DNA of 63,272 nt from Synechococcus sp. PCC 7502. Lineage in GTDB: Bacteria > Cyanobacteriota > Cyanobacteriia > Pseudanabaenales > Pseudanabaenaceae. Shown one piece after another: positions 8,201 to 17,558 of the stretch. Below the pieces are notes generated by a model. The model did no database searches. It had not been told where the DNA came from and saw nothing but the letters and a program-made list of their open reading frames with translations. The stretch's first letter is position 1; every line of letters starts with the position of its first letter. The stretch spans positions 1-63,272 of the forward strand of contig NC_019691.1 of NCBI RefSeq assembly GCF_000317085.1, written 5' to 3'. A program made the position numbers and the translations under genes.

Positions 8201-10405
8201 TTATTCAAGATTAGCTAATTTTGAGATTCTTCTAGCAAGGTAGGTATATCTGTTTCTGTCATTCACCTGCTTAACTGCTAATCCTATAGCTTTGGATTCT
8301 CCCACGATGATTGCGAGTTTTTTGGCACGGGTAATGCCTGTGTAGAACAAATTGCGAGAGAGCATGAGAAAGTGTTGCATAAACATGGGAATAATCACCA
8401 CAGGATATTCACTGCCCTGAGCTTTATGAATAGTAGTGGCTCTAGCTAGGGTGATTTCATTGAGGTCTGCGGAGTCGTAGGTGACTTGTCTATCGCCAAA
8501 AATAACTGTAATTTCTTGCTCTTCTAAATCTACACCCGTAATTGTGCCGATGTCGCCATTAAATACTTCACGGTTATAGTCGTTTACCTGTTGCATAATG
8601 CGATCGCCCAGACGGAAGATCGTACTACCTCGCTTAATTTCAGGTTTGGTATGGTCAGGTGGATTGAGCAGTTGTTGGAGAACTTGATTGAGATTTCGAG
8701 TGCCTACATCGCCTCTGGTCATGGGACAAAGTACCTGCATATCCTGCTGGGGATTAAAGCCTAGATTGGGTATGAGATGGGTGATTAGGTCGCAAATGCC
8801 TTGCACTCCTGCCTCTGCTGTCGGCATTTCTAAGTAGAGACAATCGGTTTGGGGTTGATTGGTGGCTTTTTCAATCTGGGGATATTTGCCCGTATTGATG
8901 CGGTGGGCATTTTGAATAATTTGGCTTGCCTGTGCCTGACGGAAGACTTCGGTAAGAGTGATCACGGGGATGTGTTGGGAATCGATTAAATCTTTTAATA
9001 CATTTCCTGCGCCGACACTGGGGAGTTGATCGGTATCGCCTATTAAGAGTAGTTGTGTACCGATGGGAATGGCTTTGATTAATGAGAATGCTAAGAATAT
9101 GTCCAACATAGAAGCTTCATCCACAGCGATCGCCTTGGCAGTAAGAGGATAGTCTTGATTGCGTTTAAATCCCATAGAACTAGGGTCAAATTCCAGATAA
9201 CGGTGTAAGGTCTTTGCTTCGCAACCTGTGACTTCTTGTAACCTTTGGGCGGCTCTACCTGTGGGTGACGCGAGGGCGATCTCTTTTCCCATAGCTTTCC
9301 AGAGGGCGACGATAGTGCGGGTGGTGGTGGTTTTACCTGTACCAGGTCCACCTGTGAGAATTAGGATTGAAGAAGTTGCTGCCATTTCTACGGCTTGGCG
9401 TTGTTGTGCCGAGAGGGTGATGCTTTGATGGGCGGTATAGCGATCGATCCAGTTATTGACTCGATCCATATCGACTGTGATTTTGTGTTGGAGCAGTTGA
9501 TAGATGCGCTCTGCTAATCCTTTCTCGGTGTGGTAGATGCTGGGTTTGTAGCAGATGAATTGCCCTTGGTAGTCCCCTTGCATAATTAGCTGGTCGTTAA
9601 TTGCCAGTTTGTGGGTGAGGGCTTCGATGCTGTTGGGGTCTGGTTGATACTCTTCTAGGGTGAGCAATTTAACAGTGCGTTCGATCAATTCAGATTGCGG
9701 TAGGTAGCAATGTCCTTCTTCTCCTGCTTCGCCTAAACTGTGGAATATCCCAGCTATTGAGCGGAATTCTGAGCTGATTTCAATGCCTATATTTCGAGCG
9801 ATCGCATCGGCAGTAAAGAAGCCTATGCCATAAATATCGGTGGCAAGTTTATAGGGGTTTTCAGTAACGGTGCTGATCGAATCATTGCCGTAGGTCTTGT
9901 AGATTTTGACAGCGTAGGTGGTGGATACACTATGTCCTTGCAGGAATACCATGACCTCTTTGATGGATTTCTGGGTTGACCATGCGGTTTGGATCATTTT
10001 TACCCGCTTTTTGGCAATACCAGGAACTTCAATGAGGCGATCAATTTGGTTTTCAATAATGTCTAGGGTATCAAGTCCAAAGTGTGCCACGATGCGTTTA
10101 GCAGTAACTGGACCAACGCCTTTGATTAAACCACTACCTAGATATTTCTCAATGCCTGTGAGGGTGGCGGGTTTAGTTTCTTGGTATTGGCTAACTTGGA
10201 ATTGGTCGCCGTATTTTGGGTGGCTGCGCCAGATGCCTTCAAGTGCTAGGGTCTGTCCTGCTTGGATGTTGGCAAAGTTTCCGACTATGGTGATTAGGTC
10301 TGGGGATTTGGGTGTTTTGAGGCGGGCGATCGCGTACCCTGTCTCTTCGGAATGAAAGGTTAGTCGTTCAATTACACCTTGGAGATAGTCGGTTTTGTCT
10401 GGCAT
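8201..10405 (-). CDS. recD2: RecD2-like SF1B DNA helicase
   Basis: A 734-aa ATP-dependent 5'-3' helicase of the RecD2 family (RecD without RecBC). The N-terminal OB-like region (VIERLTFHSEETGYAIARL) is followed by helix-hairpin-helix segments (GLIKGVGPVTAKRIV and IEVPGIAKKRV), as in RecD2. The helicase core has Walker A GGPGTGKTTTT, Walker B VDEASMLD, and the C-terminal motifs ATTIHKAQGSEYP and YTGITRAKK. Full length for the family. It is followed 46 bp downstream by no coupled gene in frame, and a same-strand methyltransferase gene lies upstream (start 11075). Confidence 0.93.
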   Translation of the reverse strand: MPDKTDYLQGVIERLTFHSEETGYAIARLKTPKSPDLITIVGNFANIQAGQTLALEGIWRSHPKYGDQFQVSQYQETKPATLTGIEKYLGSGLIKGVGPVTAKRIVAHFGLDTLDIIENQIDRLIEVPGIAKKRVKMIQTAWSTQKSIKEVMVFLQGHSVSTTYAVKIYKTYGNDSISTVTENPYKLATDIYGIGFFTADAIARNIGIEISSEFRSIAGIFHSLGEAGEEGHCYLPQSELIERTVKLLTLEEYQPDPNSIEALTHKLAINDQLIMQGDYQGQFICYKPSIYHTEKGLAERIYQLLQHKITVDMDRVNNWIDRYTAHQSITLSAQQRQAVEMAATSSILILTGGPGTGKTTTTRTIVALWKAMGKEIALASPTGRAAQRLQEVTGCEAKTLHRYLEFDPSSMGFKRNQDYPLTAKAIAVDEASMLDIFLAFSLIKAIPIGTQLLLIGDTDQLPSVGAGNVLKDLIDSQHIPVITLTEVFRQAQASQIIQNAHRINTGKYPQIEKATNQPQTDCLYLEMPTAEAGVQGICDLITHLIPNLGFNPQQDMQVLCPMTRGDVGTRNLNQVLQQLLNPPDHTKPEIKRGSTIFRLGDRIMQQVNDYNREVFNGDIGTITGVDLEEQEITVIFGDRQVTYDSADLNEITLARATTIHKAQGSEYPVVIIPMFMQHFLMLSRNLFYTGITRAKKLAIIVGESKAIGLAVKQVNDRNRYTYLARRISKLANLE

Positions 10406-10451
10406 TTGCCTAAATCTATGGCTCTAGGATAAACCTTAATTATCTGCAAAT

Positions 10452-11075
10452 TTATAGCTCATCAACTATTTTCTGAGCCACAATTACTAACCAAGGGCAT
10501 TCTGCGATTGGCATTCCTTGGGGGCGATAGTAGTGATGGAGTATTTGAAATTTTGCTGCTTTTAGCTTTGGTTTTAGGGTTTCATATTCCCAACCTGTGA
10601 CGTAGCGATAACCTGTGGGACGCTTAGAAAAGCCCTCCTGATCTCCGCGAACCATTGACATTAATAAAACACCGTAATCGCTTAATGCCTGATTTAGATG
10701 TTTGAGAACACCCATCATTTCTGCGCTTGGTACATGGATTAGAGAAGCATTGGCAAAGATACCATCAAAGCTATTACTGGGAAGATTGAGACTCAAAAAA
10801 CTTTGCTGCCAGACTTCGCAACCTGCTGTTTGCTTTGCCATTTCTACAAAAGCTGGTGTTGCATCTAGTCCAGTGACTTCATATCCCATTTCTTGAAATG
10901 CAATTAAGTCTCTACCCGGACCACAGCCAAGGTCGAGGATTTTACCTTTCTCTTTGGATATGGCGGCAATTAGGGCTTCACGATTTTGAGATACATCGTG
11001 GTTCCAAGTACCATTGCGGTAGTCTTCGGCGGTGAGTTGGTATTCAGCGATCGTTATTTGTTCCTGCTGTTCCAT
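10452..11075 (-). CDS. Class I SAM-dependent methyltransferase
   Basis: A 207-aa Rossmann methyltransferase. Motif I is ILDLGCGPGRDL (about residues 46-57), the acidic end of strand 2 is GLDATPAFVEMAK, and the post-I region is FDGIFANASLIHV. It resembles small cyanobacterial UbiE/Tehb-like methyltransferases that act on small molecules; the substrate cannot be told. It ends 46 bp upstream of recD2 on the same strand, so co-transcription is possible but a functional link is not evident. A disrupted redoxin gene diverges from its 5' end. Confidence 0.88.
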   Translation of the reverse strand: MEQQEQITIAEYQLTAEDYRNGTWNHDVSQNREALIAAISKEKGKILDLGCGPGRDLIAFQEMGYEVTGLDATPAFVEMAKQTAGCEVWQQSFLSLNLPSNSFDGIFANASLIHVPSAEMMGVLKHLNQALSDYGVLLMSMVRGDQEGFSKRPTGYRYVTGWEYETLKPKLKAAKFQILHHYYRPQGMPIAECPWLVIVAQKIVDEL

Positions 11076-11087
11076 GACTTATTTTCT

Positions 11088-11733
11088 ATGACTGTAAATA
11101 AAAGTATGCTTGATAAAGCGATCAATAAGAACCTGCTCATGGATACTGTGGAAATCTTAAGACATACCCAACGTCAAAGGGTCAGTGATGGTGAAATTCT
11201 ACCAATTTTGACTGGGTGCGAATCTTTTAATCAAATACTCATGATTGTTTTGCCTCAATTGGGGGACTTTGACAGCATGGAATATGCTTGGTGGCTTCAG
11301 CGTGAGACTCTACCTTCCACTATGGCTGTTAGGTTAGTTGGTATTGGCGGCGCCACAATTAATTGCCAGCGATGAAGAGATAAAAGCATTTCCCCTGCCT
11401 GTGCTTAAAGGCTCATTTTTTAATTTGGTTGATGGTAGCGGTTTTCAGCCTCCGTTTGAGCTGGCGACTTTACCGCTACGAAATATGACTGAGGTTCTCA
11501 GTCACTGGAAAATCTATGTGCCGAATGCTGATTTTCTTACCCAACGAGGCAGCACGTTTTTAATTGATAACCAAGGAAAGGTTCTTTATCAATATTGCGA
11601 TCGGGGTATTTTAGGATTTGCTAAGAATATGAGTCGTCCGCTTTCTTGTTTAACTGCCCAATCAAATAATCGATTGAACTACAAATTGGCAGATTTGCAA
11701 GTAGTAGTAATGCATTTGGAAGAGCGGAACTAA
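11088..11733 (+). pseudogene. Disrupted AhpC/TSA-type peroxiredoxin-like gene
   Basis: Two halves of a known cyanobacterial redoxin family lie in different frames. The N-terminal part (from ATG 11088) contains VSDGEILPILTGCE and VLPQLGDFDS and runs to about 11345. The C-terminal part resumes one frame over at PQLIASDEEIKAF and continues through GSFFNLVDGSGFQPPFEL and LTQRGSTFLIDNQGK to 11733. About 80-100 residues expected between them are missing, so an internal deletion with frameshift near 11345-11360 is inferred. It diverges from the methyltransferase gene. Confidence 0.7.
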
Positions 11734-11821
11734 TAGTGATCGCTCCTAAGCTCTGTAATTGGCTGTGCCCTGCCCTAAATTGCCAGTCCATAAAACCTGA
11801 GCCTGATAGCAATGGATCTTA

Positions 11822-12096
11822 TCATTTGCCATAAACGCTCCCCCCGTTCTCCACTAGCGTGGCAATCTGCACAAACTCGATGCTAGGGCGTACACCGTAA
11901 AGAACACTTTAGCTGCATCCTCTGACTCCCAAACGTAAAAGTTCGTGGCCTCACGCTTTTCGGAATTGAGCGTGAACACCTTTGAGCGTAATTCCAGCAT
12001 TCCCTCAAAACTTGGACCTGCGGTCTCCGCGATGTTCCGCACGGCTTGCTCTCCGAAATTGTCTGTGTAGTGAAATGTTACGAATACACCGATCAT
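11822..12096 (-). pseudogene. Frameshifted small dimeric alpha/beta-barrel (monooxygenase-like) protein
   Basis: The start (MIGVFVTFHYTDNFGE) to VWESEDAAKVFFT reads as a small ABM/YdhR-like protein. The frame then drops out, and the expected C-terminus VRPSIEFVQIATLVENG is found in another frame, ending at a TGA at 11822-11824. Roughly a dozen codons between FFT and VRPS are missing, with a net frame change. Such proteins are often encoded beside oxidoreductases and hydrolases like those to the right. The 250 bp beyond its start hold no gene that I can support. Confidence 0.6.
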
Positions 12097-12346
12097 GGCG
12101 GACTCCTTTCGAGGTAGTTATCAACGTTACTATGAACTAAAGCACCCGTGTCCAAAAAAGAGCAACCGCCTAGTGACTACGAACGCAGATGGGGTTGCGA
12201 GACACAGAATTGCGTCATCGGCGAGATGTCTAACGATGCCCATCAACTGCCGCCAAAAATCCCTGCCCCACAACCGATCAACTCTCAGCATTCGGCATTC
12301 TTGATCGTAGTTAGTCCTAATCAAAGATCCATCAAAGTAGAGCTAA

Positions 12347-13729
12347 TTAGGGTTTGATGTTCTGGTTGAGATGGAAAATGTTCTCAGGATCGTAGCGCCG
12401 CTTGATCTGCACTAAGCGATCGTAGTTAGATCCGTAAGCTGCAGCGATCCGTTCACCCTCCTCTTCGGTCATAAAGTTCACATAAGCACCGGCGGATGCA
12501 TAAGGGGCAGAAACTTGGAAAAACTCACGTGCCCAGACAATACCAATTTGATCTTGCGTTGCATCATCCCATCGTCCATGCACGTTCAGTACGAATTTGG
12601 CATCACGATGATAATATGCCGTGGCATCTGCTGGGATGCGGTTGGCTGCCCCGGCAATAAATCCTATGAAGATTTCACACTGAGGTGAGGGTAGCTTGCT
12701 TGCAGATTCCACGATCGCATCCAGTGCTCCATCACGTAACTCTATGAAATTATGAGATTTCCAGTAGTTCCTTGCACCGCGTGTAAGTAAGGGGTCAAAG
12801 GCTTGTTGCCATTGTACGTAGGGCTGAACGCCGATGTGTTCGCCATAGGCATCGCCAAAACCACGCAGAGGTTCGATCAGTTTCTCACCCTCGACAATAT
12901 CGCCAACATAAAAGACAGCCAGCACGATCACCTCTTTCCCATACACAGTCTCAGCCAGAAAAGGCAATGGCGGAGCTTTGCGAAGTACCACCCACACGTT
13001 GAGTTCTTCTGGGGCTGAGTCAGCAAATTTACGATACTGTGTCAGTACCTGTTTGGCTTGACTAAACGGAAAAACGATCAGCCCAGCTAATATTTCAGTC
13101 CCTACAGGGTGGAGAGCAAATTCAAACTCAGTCACGACACCAAAGTTACCGCCGCCGCCGCGAAGCGCCCAGAATAGGTCAGTGTTTTCGGTTTCACTTG
13201 TTCGGATCTTATTCCCATCCGCTGCGATCACTTCCGCAGAAACTAGATTATCGATCGTCATGCCGTACTTGCGCGTCAACCAACCAAAACCGCCGCCTAG
13301 GGTCAGACCTGCGATACCTGTCGTTGAATTAATTCCCACGGGAGTCGCTAACCCATAGACCTGCGCCGCTCGATCGAAATCAGCTAGCGTAGCACCGGGT
13401 TCGACGTACGCACGCTGCTTCTGAGCATCAATGCGAACATTCGTCATGGGTGAAAGATCGATCATCACGCCGCGATCGCACACCGCATTGCCCGCAATGT
13501 TGTGTCCACCGCCCCTGACTGATATTTCCAACCCGTTCTCTCTCGCAAAGGTGATCGCGCGGGAAACGTCATCAGCTTCCCCACACTGCACGATTACAGC
13601 AGGTTTGCGATCGATCATCGCATTCCAGATCTCGCGAACTTCGTTATAGCTCGGATCGTTAGGAAGCACCACGTGCCCCTTCACATTGGTCTTCAATTTC
13701 TCAATCGTCTCATTCTGTATTGTTTTCAT
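12347..13729 (-). CDS. FAD-binding oxidoreductase, berberine-bridge-enzyme type
   Basis: A 460-aa flavoprotein of the FAD_binding_4 / BBE superfamily. The PP-loop region contains SVRGGGHNIAG, whose His is the usual 8-alpha-histidyl FAD attachment site, followed by VMIDLSPM and the TLGGGFGWLTRKYG stretch. The C-terminal BBE segment NYDRLVQIKRRYDPENIFHLNQN closes the protein. Length is normal for the family. Substrates vary widely (sugars, alkaloids, antibiotics) and cannot be inferred here. It is part of a leftward group with a SnoaL-like gene and opposite a TetR regulator, suggesting a small inducible detoxification or modification cluster. Confidence 0.9.
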   Translation of the reverse strand: MKTIQNETIEKLKTNVKGHVVLPNDPSYNEVREIWNAMIDRKPAVIVQCGEADDVSRAITFARENGLEISVRGGGHNIAGNAVCDRGVMIDLSPMTNVRIDAQKQRAYVEPGATLADFDRAAQVYGLATPVGINSTTGIAGLTLGGGFGWLTRKYGMTIDNLVSAEVIAADGNKIRTSETENTDLFWALRGGGGNFGVVTEFEFALHPVGTEILAGLIVFPFSQAKQVLTQYRKFADSAPEELNVWVVLRKAPPLPFLAETVYGKEVIVLAVFYVGDIVEGEKLIEPLRGFGDAYGEHIGVQPYVQWQQAFDPLLTRGARNYWKSHNFIELRDGALDAIVESASKLPSPQCEIFIGFIAGAANRIPADATAYYHRDAKFVLNVHGRWDDATQDQIGIVWAREFFQVSAPYASAGAYVNFMTEEEGERIAAAYGSNYDRLVQIKRRYDPENIFHLNQNIKP

Positions 13730-13780
13730 GGTTATTTCTCCTTACTACTTGAAAAGTAATGCTTATGTCATTGTCCTGAG

Positions 13781-13906
13781 TTACCGCTTTTCGGTTGGTA
13801 TTGACCTGATTTCATCGGCGAACTGCGCATGAGCTTTCGGTTCGACAAGCTTGTGCTGGGTTACAGATATGTGCCAGTTTGGAAAGATAAATTCATAGTT
13901 TTCCAA
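13781..13906 (-). CDS. Possible small ORF or gene remnant (41 aa)
   Basis: Between the SnoaL-like gene and the oxidoreductase an open frame from a TTG at 13906 reads as natural protein (NYEFIFPNWHIS, then KLVEPKAHAQFADEI) to a TAA at 13781. The frame also continues upstream without a stop for several codons. It could be a short gene or the tail of a lost one; no family recognised. Confidence 0.25.
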   Translation of the reverse strand: MENYEFIFPNWHISVTQHKLVEPKAHAQFADEIRSIPTEKR

Positions 13907-13929
13907 TGTTGTTGAATACAGTCGCGTTT

Positions 13930-14280
13930 TCAGCGCTTGGGCACGATCTTGCTGGCGAATGACTGAGCCACAATCTTGCCATCCCTCACTACGAATGTGT
14001 CTGTGGCAAACTCATACACGTTATCGGCGGTTTCTGCTGTCCACAGAATATAAGCATGGTCGCCATCGACAAACTGCTGCTTCATGCTGAACGTTGCTCC
14101 AGGTTTCCTAAACTCTGCGATCATTCCCTGGAACAAAGCTCTAATCGCGTCGATACCTCTGAGCGGTCCTTCTGGCGTGAACAGGACGGCTCCCGTCGTA
14201 TAGTCAGATAGGATGCCGTTGAGGTCACCACTATCAAAACACTTCAAGTGATGATCGAGAACATCTTTCGCTGAAACCAT
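13930..14280 (-). CDS. SnoaL-like / NTF2-fold protein
   Basis: A 116-aa protein with the cone-shaped NTF2/SnoaL fold pattern: an N-terminal helix with HHLKCFDSGDLNGILSDY, GPLRGIDAIRALFQ in the middle and beta strands AYILWTAE and FVVRDGKIVAQSFASKI. Members are isomerases, hydrolases or ligand-binding proteins, and the fold alone does not tell which. It is the first gene leftward of the TetR operator region and therefore a likely repression target together with the FAD oxidoreductase. Confidence 0.8.
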   Translation of the reverse strand: MVSAKDVLDHHLKCFDSGDLNGILSDYTTGAVLFTPEGPLRGIDAIRALFQGMIAEFRKPGATFSMKQQFVDGDHAYILWTAETADNVYEFATDTFVVRDGKIVAQSFASKIVPKR

Positions 14281-14371
14281 TTTTCATCCTCCTTTGTTTC
14301 TATCGCTCGCTTCAACGATTAGTCTTCGCTGAGTCGTGTCTTTCTTGGCTTTAGTTTTGCAACAGATAATA

Positions 14372-14421
14372 AAACGACCGTTCGTATTTATTATCTTGAT
14401 TATTACAACCGTTCGTGTTAT
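14372..14421. promoter_or_regulatory. Pair of TetR-operator-like sites (ACCGTTCGT)
   Basis: The divergent spacer before the TetR gene has two near-identical sites. ACGACCGTTCGT (14374-14385) is a 12-bp near-perfect palindrome, and ACAACCGTTCGT lies about 31 bp further on (14405-14416). They sit between the SnoaL-like gene and the TetR gene, where a repressor could control both. Confidence 0.5.
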
Positions 14422-14460
14422 TGTCAAGCTACAGTTAATATTTCGTTATTAAAAATCAGT

Positions 14461-15147
14461 TTGGAAGAAATCAAACTCCACAAATCGAGAGGACAGACTA
14501 GTCGCGAGACCATTCTACTTAACGCTACTAGGCTAGTAACAATTAAGGGGCTAAGTGGCTTGTCTCTTGGAGACCTAGCCGCTGAGGTTGGGATGAGTAA
14601 GAGTGGACTCTACGCGCACTTTAAAGACAAAGAAGAACTGGAATTGGCGACGATCGAAACGGCAGCCGTAATTTTTGATCGTGAAGTGCTTCAACCCGCG
14701 ATGAAAGCACGAGCGGGAACTGAGAGGCTTAGGGCAGTGGTTAATGCATTTCTTTCCCATCTCGAACGTAGGGTTTTTCCAGGTGGGTGTTTTTTTGCCG
14801 CAGTCGCTGCAGAACTCGATACACGACCCGGACCAGCACGCGATCGGGTCGTCATGATGCTAGACAATTGGCTCTCATTATTTAGACAGTGCATCCTTGA
14901 GGCGCAGGACTTGGGAGAGATAAATCCCAAGGCAGACGTTACTCAGGTAGTTTTTGAAATCGAGGGTATGCTTTTAGCTTCAAATTTCCTGTTTGTCATG
15001 AGGAATGACCCAGTTCATTTGGTACAAGGGCGCAAGGGTGTGGAAAATGTACTAGCACAACTCAAAGTTAGTAAGGAATCGAAGAAGCGGCGATCGCCAT
15101 CTAAATTGAGAGATCGCATGGTCACTCGTCCTGCCACTGACTGTTAA
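14461..15147 (+). CDS. TetR/AcrR-family transcriptional regulator
   Basis: A 228-aa regulator. The N-terminal HTH is clear (TRLVTIKGLSGLSLGDLAAE, then VGMSKSGLYAHFKDKEEL, residues ~20-60). The C-terminal ligand-binding domain has a GGCFFAAVAAELDTRPGP motif typical of TetR regulators of oxidoreductase clusters. The start is a TTG at 14461; no strong ribosome-binding site is visible and no ATG is available before the HTH. It is transcribed away from the SnoaL/FAD oxidoreductase genes, with the ACCGTTCGT sites between them, so it probably represses that set and itself. Confidence 0.88.
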   Translation: MEEIKLHKSRGQTSRETILLNATRLVTIKGLSGLSLGDLAAEVGMSKSGLYAHFKDKEELELATIETAAVIFDREVLQPAMKARAGTERLRAVVNAFLSHLERRVFPGGCFFAAVAAELDTRPGPARDRVVMMLDNWLSLFRQCILEAQDLGEINPKADVTQVVFEIEGMLLASNFLFVMRNDPVHLVQGRKGVENVLAQLKVSKESKKRRSPSKLRDRMVTRPATDC

Positions 15148-15220
15148 AAAATATCAGTTGTGACCGAGTTTCCCTTCCAACTCACTTGACGCGGCAGCCC
15201 AACACACACAGAAATTAATT

Positions 15221-15511
15221 TCATGCAGCAACCCCTGCGACAATTACTCCTTGAAAGTCTACCGCACCTTCACGTAGTTTTCTGATTTCGGCATACTCTT
15301 TTGAATGCCAGTAATCGATAAAGGCTTGACGTGAAGGATATTCAAACATAGCCGACATTGATCCTGTATTACTAACTTCGATCACTTTGGGAATTCCCTG
15401 AGCAATCAATCGTCCACCACGCTGTTCGATCAATAGCATAACTGCCTGAAAGCACTCCATGAACCGATCAGCATCAGTAATCTTGAGCAAAACGACAAAA
15501 TAAACTACCAT
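15221..15511 (-). CDS. DUF1330 domain protein
   Basis: A 96-aa dimeric alpha/beta-barrel protein of the DUF1330 family. YFVVLLKITDADRF opens the first strand and helix, the middle has GGRLIAQGIPKVIEV, and MFEYPSRQAFIDYWHSKEY is the hallmark second half. I chose the ATG at 15511 rather than 15565 because the family begins here and GAGGAT lies just upstream as a ribosome-binding site. Function unknown; it neighbours redox and hydrolase genes. Confidence 0.82.
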   Translation of the reverse strand: MVVYFVVLLKITDADRFMECFQAVMLLIEQRGGRLIAQGIPKVIEVSNTGSMSAMFEYPSRQAFIDYWHSKEYAEIRKLREGAVDFQGVIVAGVAA

Positions 15512-15630
15512 CTTTGTATCCTCATAATGTTTGAATGTGCGATCGTCTCGCTTAAAACTGGGCATCTTGCCCAGTCGCTAAACTTTGGTACAACCTGGAC
15601 TGACTCAGCCAGATGTTAAGCATTTATCTG

Positions 15631-16455
15631 TTAGTCCAGATAAGCTGGAATGAAGCGTCGGATATGACCAGCGATCGCATCACCCTCTTCATCTAGAACA
15701 AAATGTCCGGTATCGAGGAGGTGTAACTCCACATTTTTCAAATCCCGCTGGAAGGACTGAGCACCGTCAGGACCAAAGAACGGATCATTCTTCCCCCAAA
15801 CAATTAAAGTCGGTGGTTGATGAGTGCGGAAATATTCATGCCATTCCGGATAGCGATCTAAGTTTGCCCGATAGTTGTAGAACAGCTCCAGTTGAGCCGC
15901 CGCATTCTCTGTCCGATCCAAAAAGGATTGATCGAGATTCCAGTTATCGGGGTTGATATTTTGGCGATCGCGCACCCCCGCCGTGTAAAAGAAAATTGTC
16001 GTATCCCGTTTGAGGAAATTGCGCACCGGTGCTTCGGTGGCTTCTGAGCGATCGCTCCATAAATCTCGAAAAGCCTGCCAAGCTGGAGTCAACCCTTCCT
16101 CATAAGCATTGCCATTTTGCACAATCAAAGCTTGAATCCACTCAGGATCGCGAGTGGCAATCCGAAAGCCCACAGGTGCGCCATAATCTTGCACATACAA
16201 ACTAAATTGATTCAATCCCAAGGCTTGCAAGAAATGCTCAGTGATATCGGCAAGGCGATCGAAACTATATTCAAATTCAGCGATTGCAGGGGTATCACTA
16301 TTACCAAAACCGGGATAATCGGGTGCAATCAAGTGAAACCGATCGGACAATTTAGCCATCAGGTCTCGATACATGTGCGAGGATGCCGGATAGCCATGAA
16401 GTAGAACGATGGTCGGATTGGTTCTTAAGCCTGCTTCACGGTAGAAGATGTTCAA
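15631..16455 (-). CDS. Alpha/beta hydrolase (haloalkane dehalogenase / epoxide hydrolase-like), 5' end lost to an IS
   Basis: A 274-aa hydrolase. The oxyanion segment is LLHGYPASSHMYRDLM. The nucleophile elbow VQDYGAPVG has Asp rather than Ser, as in haloalkane dehalogenases and epoxide hydrolases. The C-terminal DTGHFVLDEEGD supplies the catalytic His. Codons upstream of the TTG at 16455 continue in frame as NTISIDGL, typical of the family, up to the IS boundary at 16479; beyond the IS no matching ATG is found. I infer truncation by about a dozen residues, with possible residual translation from the TTG. Promoter loss is likely. Confidence 0.8.
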   Translation of the reverse strand: MNIFYREAGLRTNPTIVLLHGYPASSHMYRDLMAKLSDRFHLIAPDYPGFGNSDTPAIAEFEYSFDRLADITEHFLQALGLNQFSLYVQDYGAPVGFRIATRDPEWIQALIVQNGNAYEEGLTPAWQAFRDLWSDRSEATEAPVRNFLKRDTTIFFYTAGVRDRQNINPDNWNLDQSFLDRTENAAAQLELFYNYRANLDRYPEWHEYFRTHQPPTLIVWGKNDPFFGPDGAQSFQRDLKNVELHLLDTGHFVLDEEGDAIAGHIRRFIPAYLD

Positions 16456-16488
16456 GCCGTCAATTGAAATCGTGTTATAGAGCCTGTT

Positions 16489-17085
16489 TCATATCTCATG
16501 AGTAGCAATTCTTTTTAGCATCAAGCGAATAAAGCAAAGATTGAGTTTAGCTGTAGCATTAACGAGAGTTCTCTCAAAGTTCTTAACTAAGATTTTGCAT
16601 CTTTCAACCCAAGCATTTGACCTTTCAATTACCCACCTTGTCGGCACAACTACAAACCCAGACAGACCTTTTTCTGCCTGCTTTTGCTTTGATACCTTAG
16701 GAGAAATTTCAAACCTAATCTTAGTCATAATCTCAGGATAAACCTTCTGTAAATCAGTCGTCAATTTTTCGATATGATAACCACTATCCAGCAATATCGT
16801 AGTTAGCGTAATGTCATCTGGCTTCGATTTGAAGTAATCAATGTTAAACGTTAACATCTCAATCAGTCCTTGGTCATCTGATACATTTGCTCTTGTTAAA
16901 TAGGTAAAGAAAGGAAATCCCAGAGTGTCAACGGCTAAATGTCTTTTGATCCCGTTAGTTGCTTTGTAGGAGCAGAAGCCCTTGGATTCTATACTTGCAT
17001 TACAGGTATTTTTCACTGCTTGTGAGTCAATGATGATTAAAGTTGTCCATTTTGATTTTTTTTGACTGTTCACGGGCTGTTGCAT
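16489..17085 (-). CDS. IS427-type transposase, OrfB (DDE catalytic part), copy 1
   Basis: Encodes the catalytic core. The first Asp is in IIIDSQAVK, the second in LLDSGYH, and the Glu in WVIERSNAWVE. It overlaps OrfA; a run of eight A residues in the overlap is the likely site of programmed frameshifting that makes the full transposase. Intact in this copy. Confidence 0.9.
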   Translation of the reverse strand: MQQPVNSQKKSKWTTLIIIDSQAVKNTCNASIESKGFCSYKATNGIKRHLAVDTLGFPFFTYLTRANVSDDQGLIEMLTFNIDYFKSKPDDITLTTILLDSGYHIEKLTTDLQKVYPEIMTKIRFEISPKVSKQKQAEKGLSGFVVVPTRWVIERSNAWVERCKILVKNFERTLVNATAKLNLCFIRLMLKRIATHEI

Positions 17086-17338
17086 GCAAAGCTTCCATAA
17101 TCGCAGTAAATGTACCTGTATCTTTCCACTCCTTGTAGTATCGATACACTGTAGAGAATGGTGGTAAGTCTCGGGGCATATCTCGCCAATTACAACCGTT
17201 TTTGAGTTGGTAGAGTATGCCGTCTAAAATTTGTCTTTTTGTCCAAGTTGGCGGTCTAGTTTGCTTTTTCTTTGGGAGCAATGGTTCTATAATTTCCCAT
17301 TCTTTATCTGTTAGGCTACTTGAGTATGGATTTAGCAT
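17027..17338 (-). CDS. IS427-type transposase, OrfA (N-terminal DNA-binding part), copy 1
   Basis: 103-aa N-terminal part (DUF4096-like), with LTDKEWEIIEPLLP, TKRQILDGILYQLKNGCNWR and FSTVYRYYKEW. It ends inside OrfB after the A-run. Identical to copy 3. Confidence 0.9.
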   Translation of the reverse strand: MLNPYSSSLTDKEWEIIEPLLPKKKQTRPPTWTKRQILDGILYQLKNGCNWRDMPRDLPPFSTVYRYYKEWKDTGTFTAIMEALHATAREQSKKIKMDNFNHH

Positions 17339-17558
17339 TTTCTAAGCATCATAAATCTTGCTCATAATAGATATGAAACAGGCTCTATATAGGGGTAGAT
17401 ACAGGATACACCCGAAAACCTGCAAGATAGTGCGATCGCCCCTAGAACATAATATTGCTGAATCGGTTACTTACTCAATTGATGCAGTGAGCACTTAGGA
17501 GCCAATAAATCAACTGAAGCTGGAGCAGATAGTGTGGATCGACAACTTTGTATATTTA

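Larger units (their letters stand above)
16480..17385 (-). mobile_element. IS5-family (IS427-type) insertion sequence, copy 1
   Basis: A 906-bp element with 17-bp terminal inverted repeats GAGCCTGTTTCATATCT. TATA stands on both sides (16476-16479 and 17386-17389) as target duplication. Two overlapping transposase frames read leftward. It interrupts the 5' end of the hydrolase gene. Nearly identical to the copies at 26207 and 31505. Confidence 0.93.

Noticed and set aside
12130-12324. 64-aa leftward and overlapping rightward frames
   Set aside because: Both frames overlap each other, have no family-like motifs and sit between a pseudogene and the FAD oxidoreductase; likely chance.
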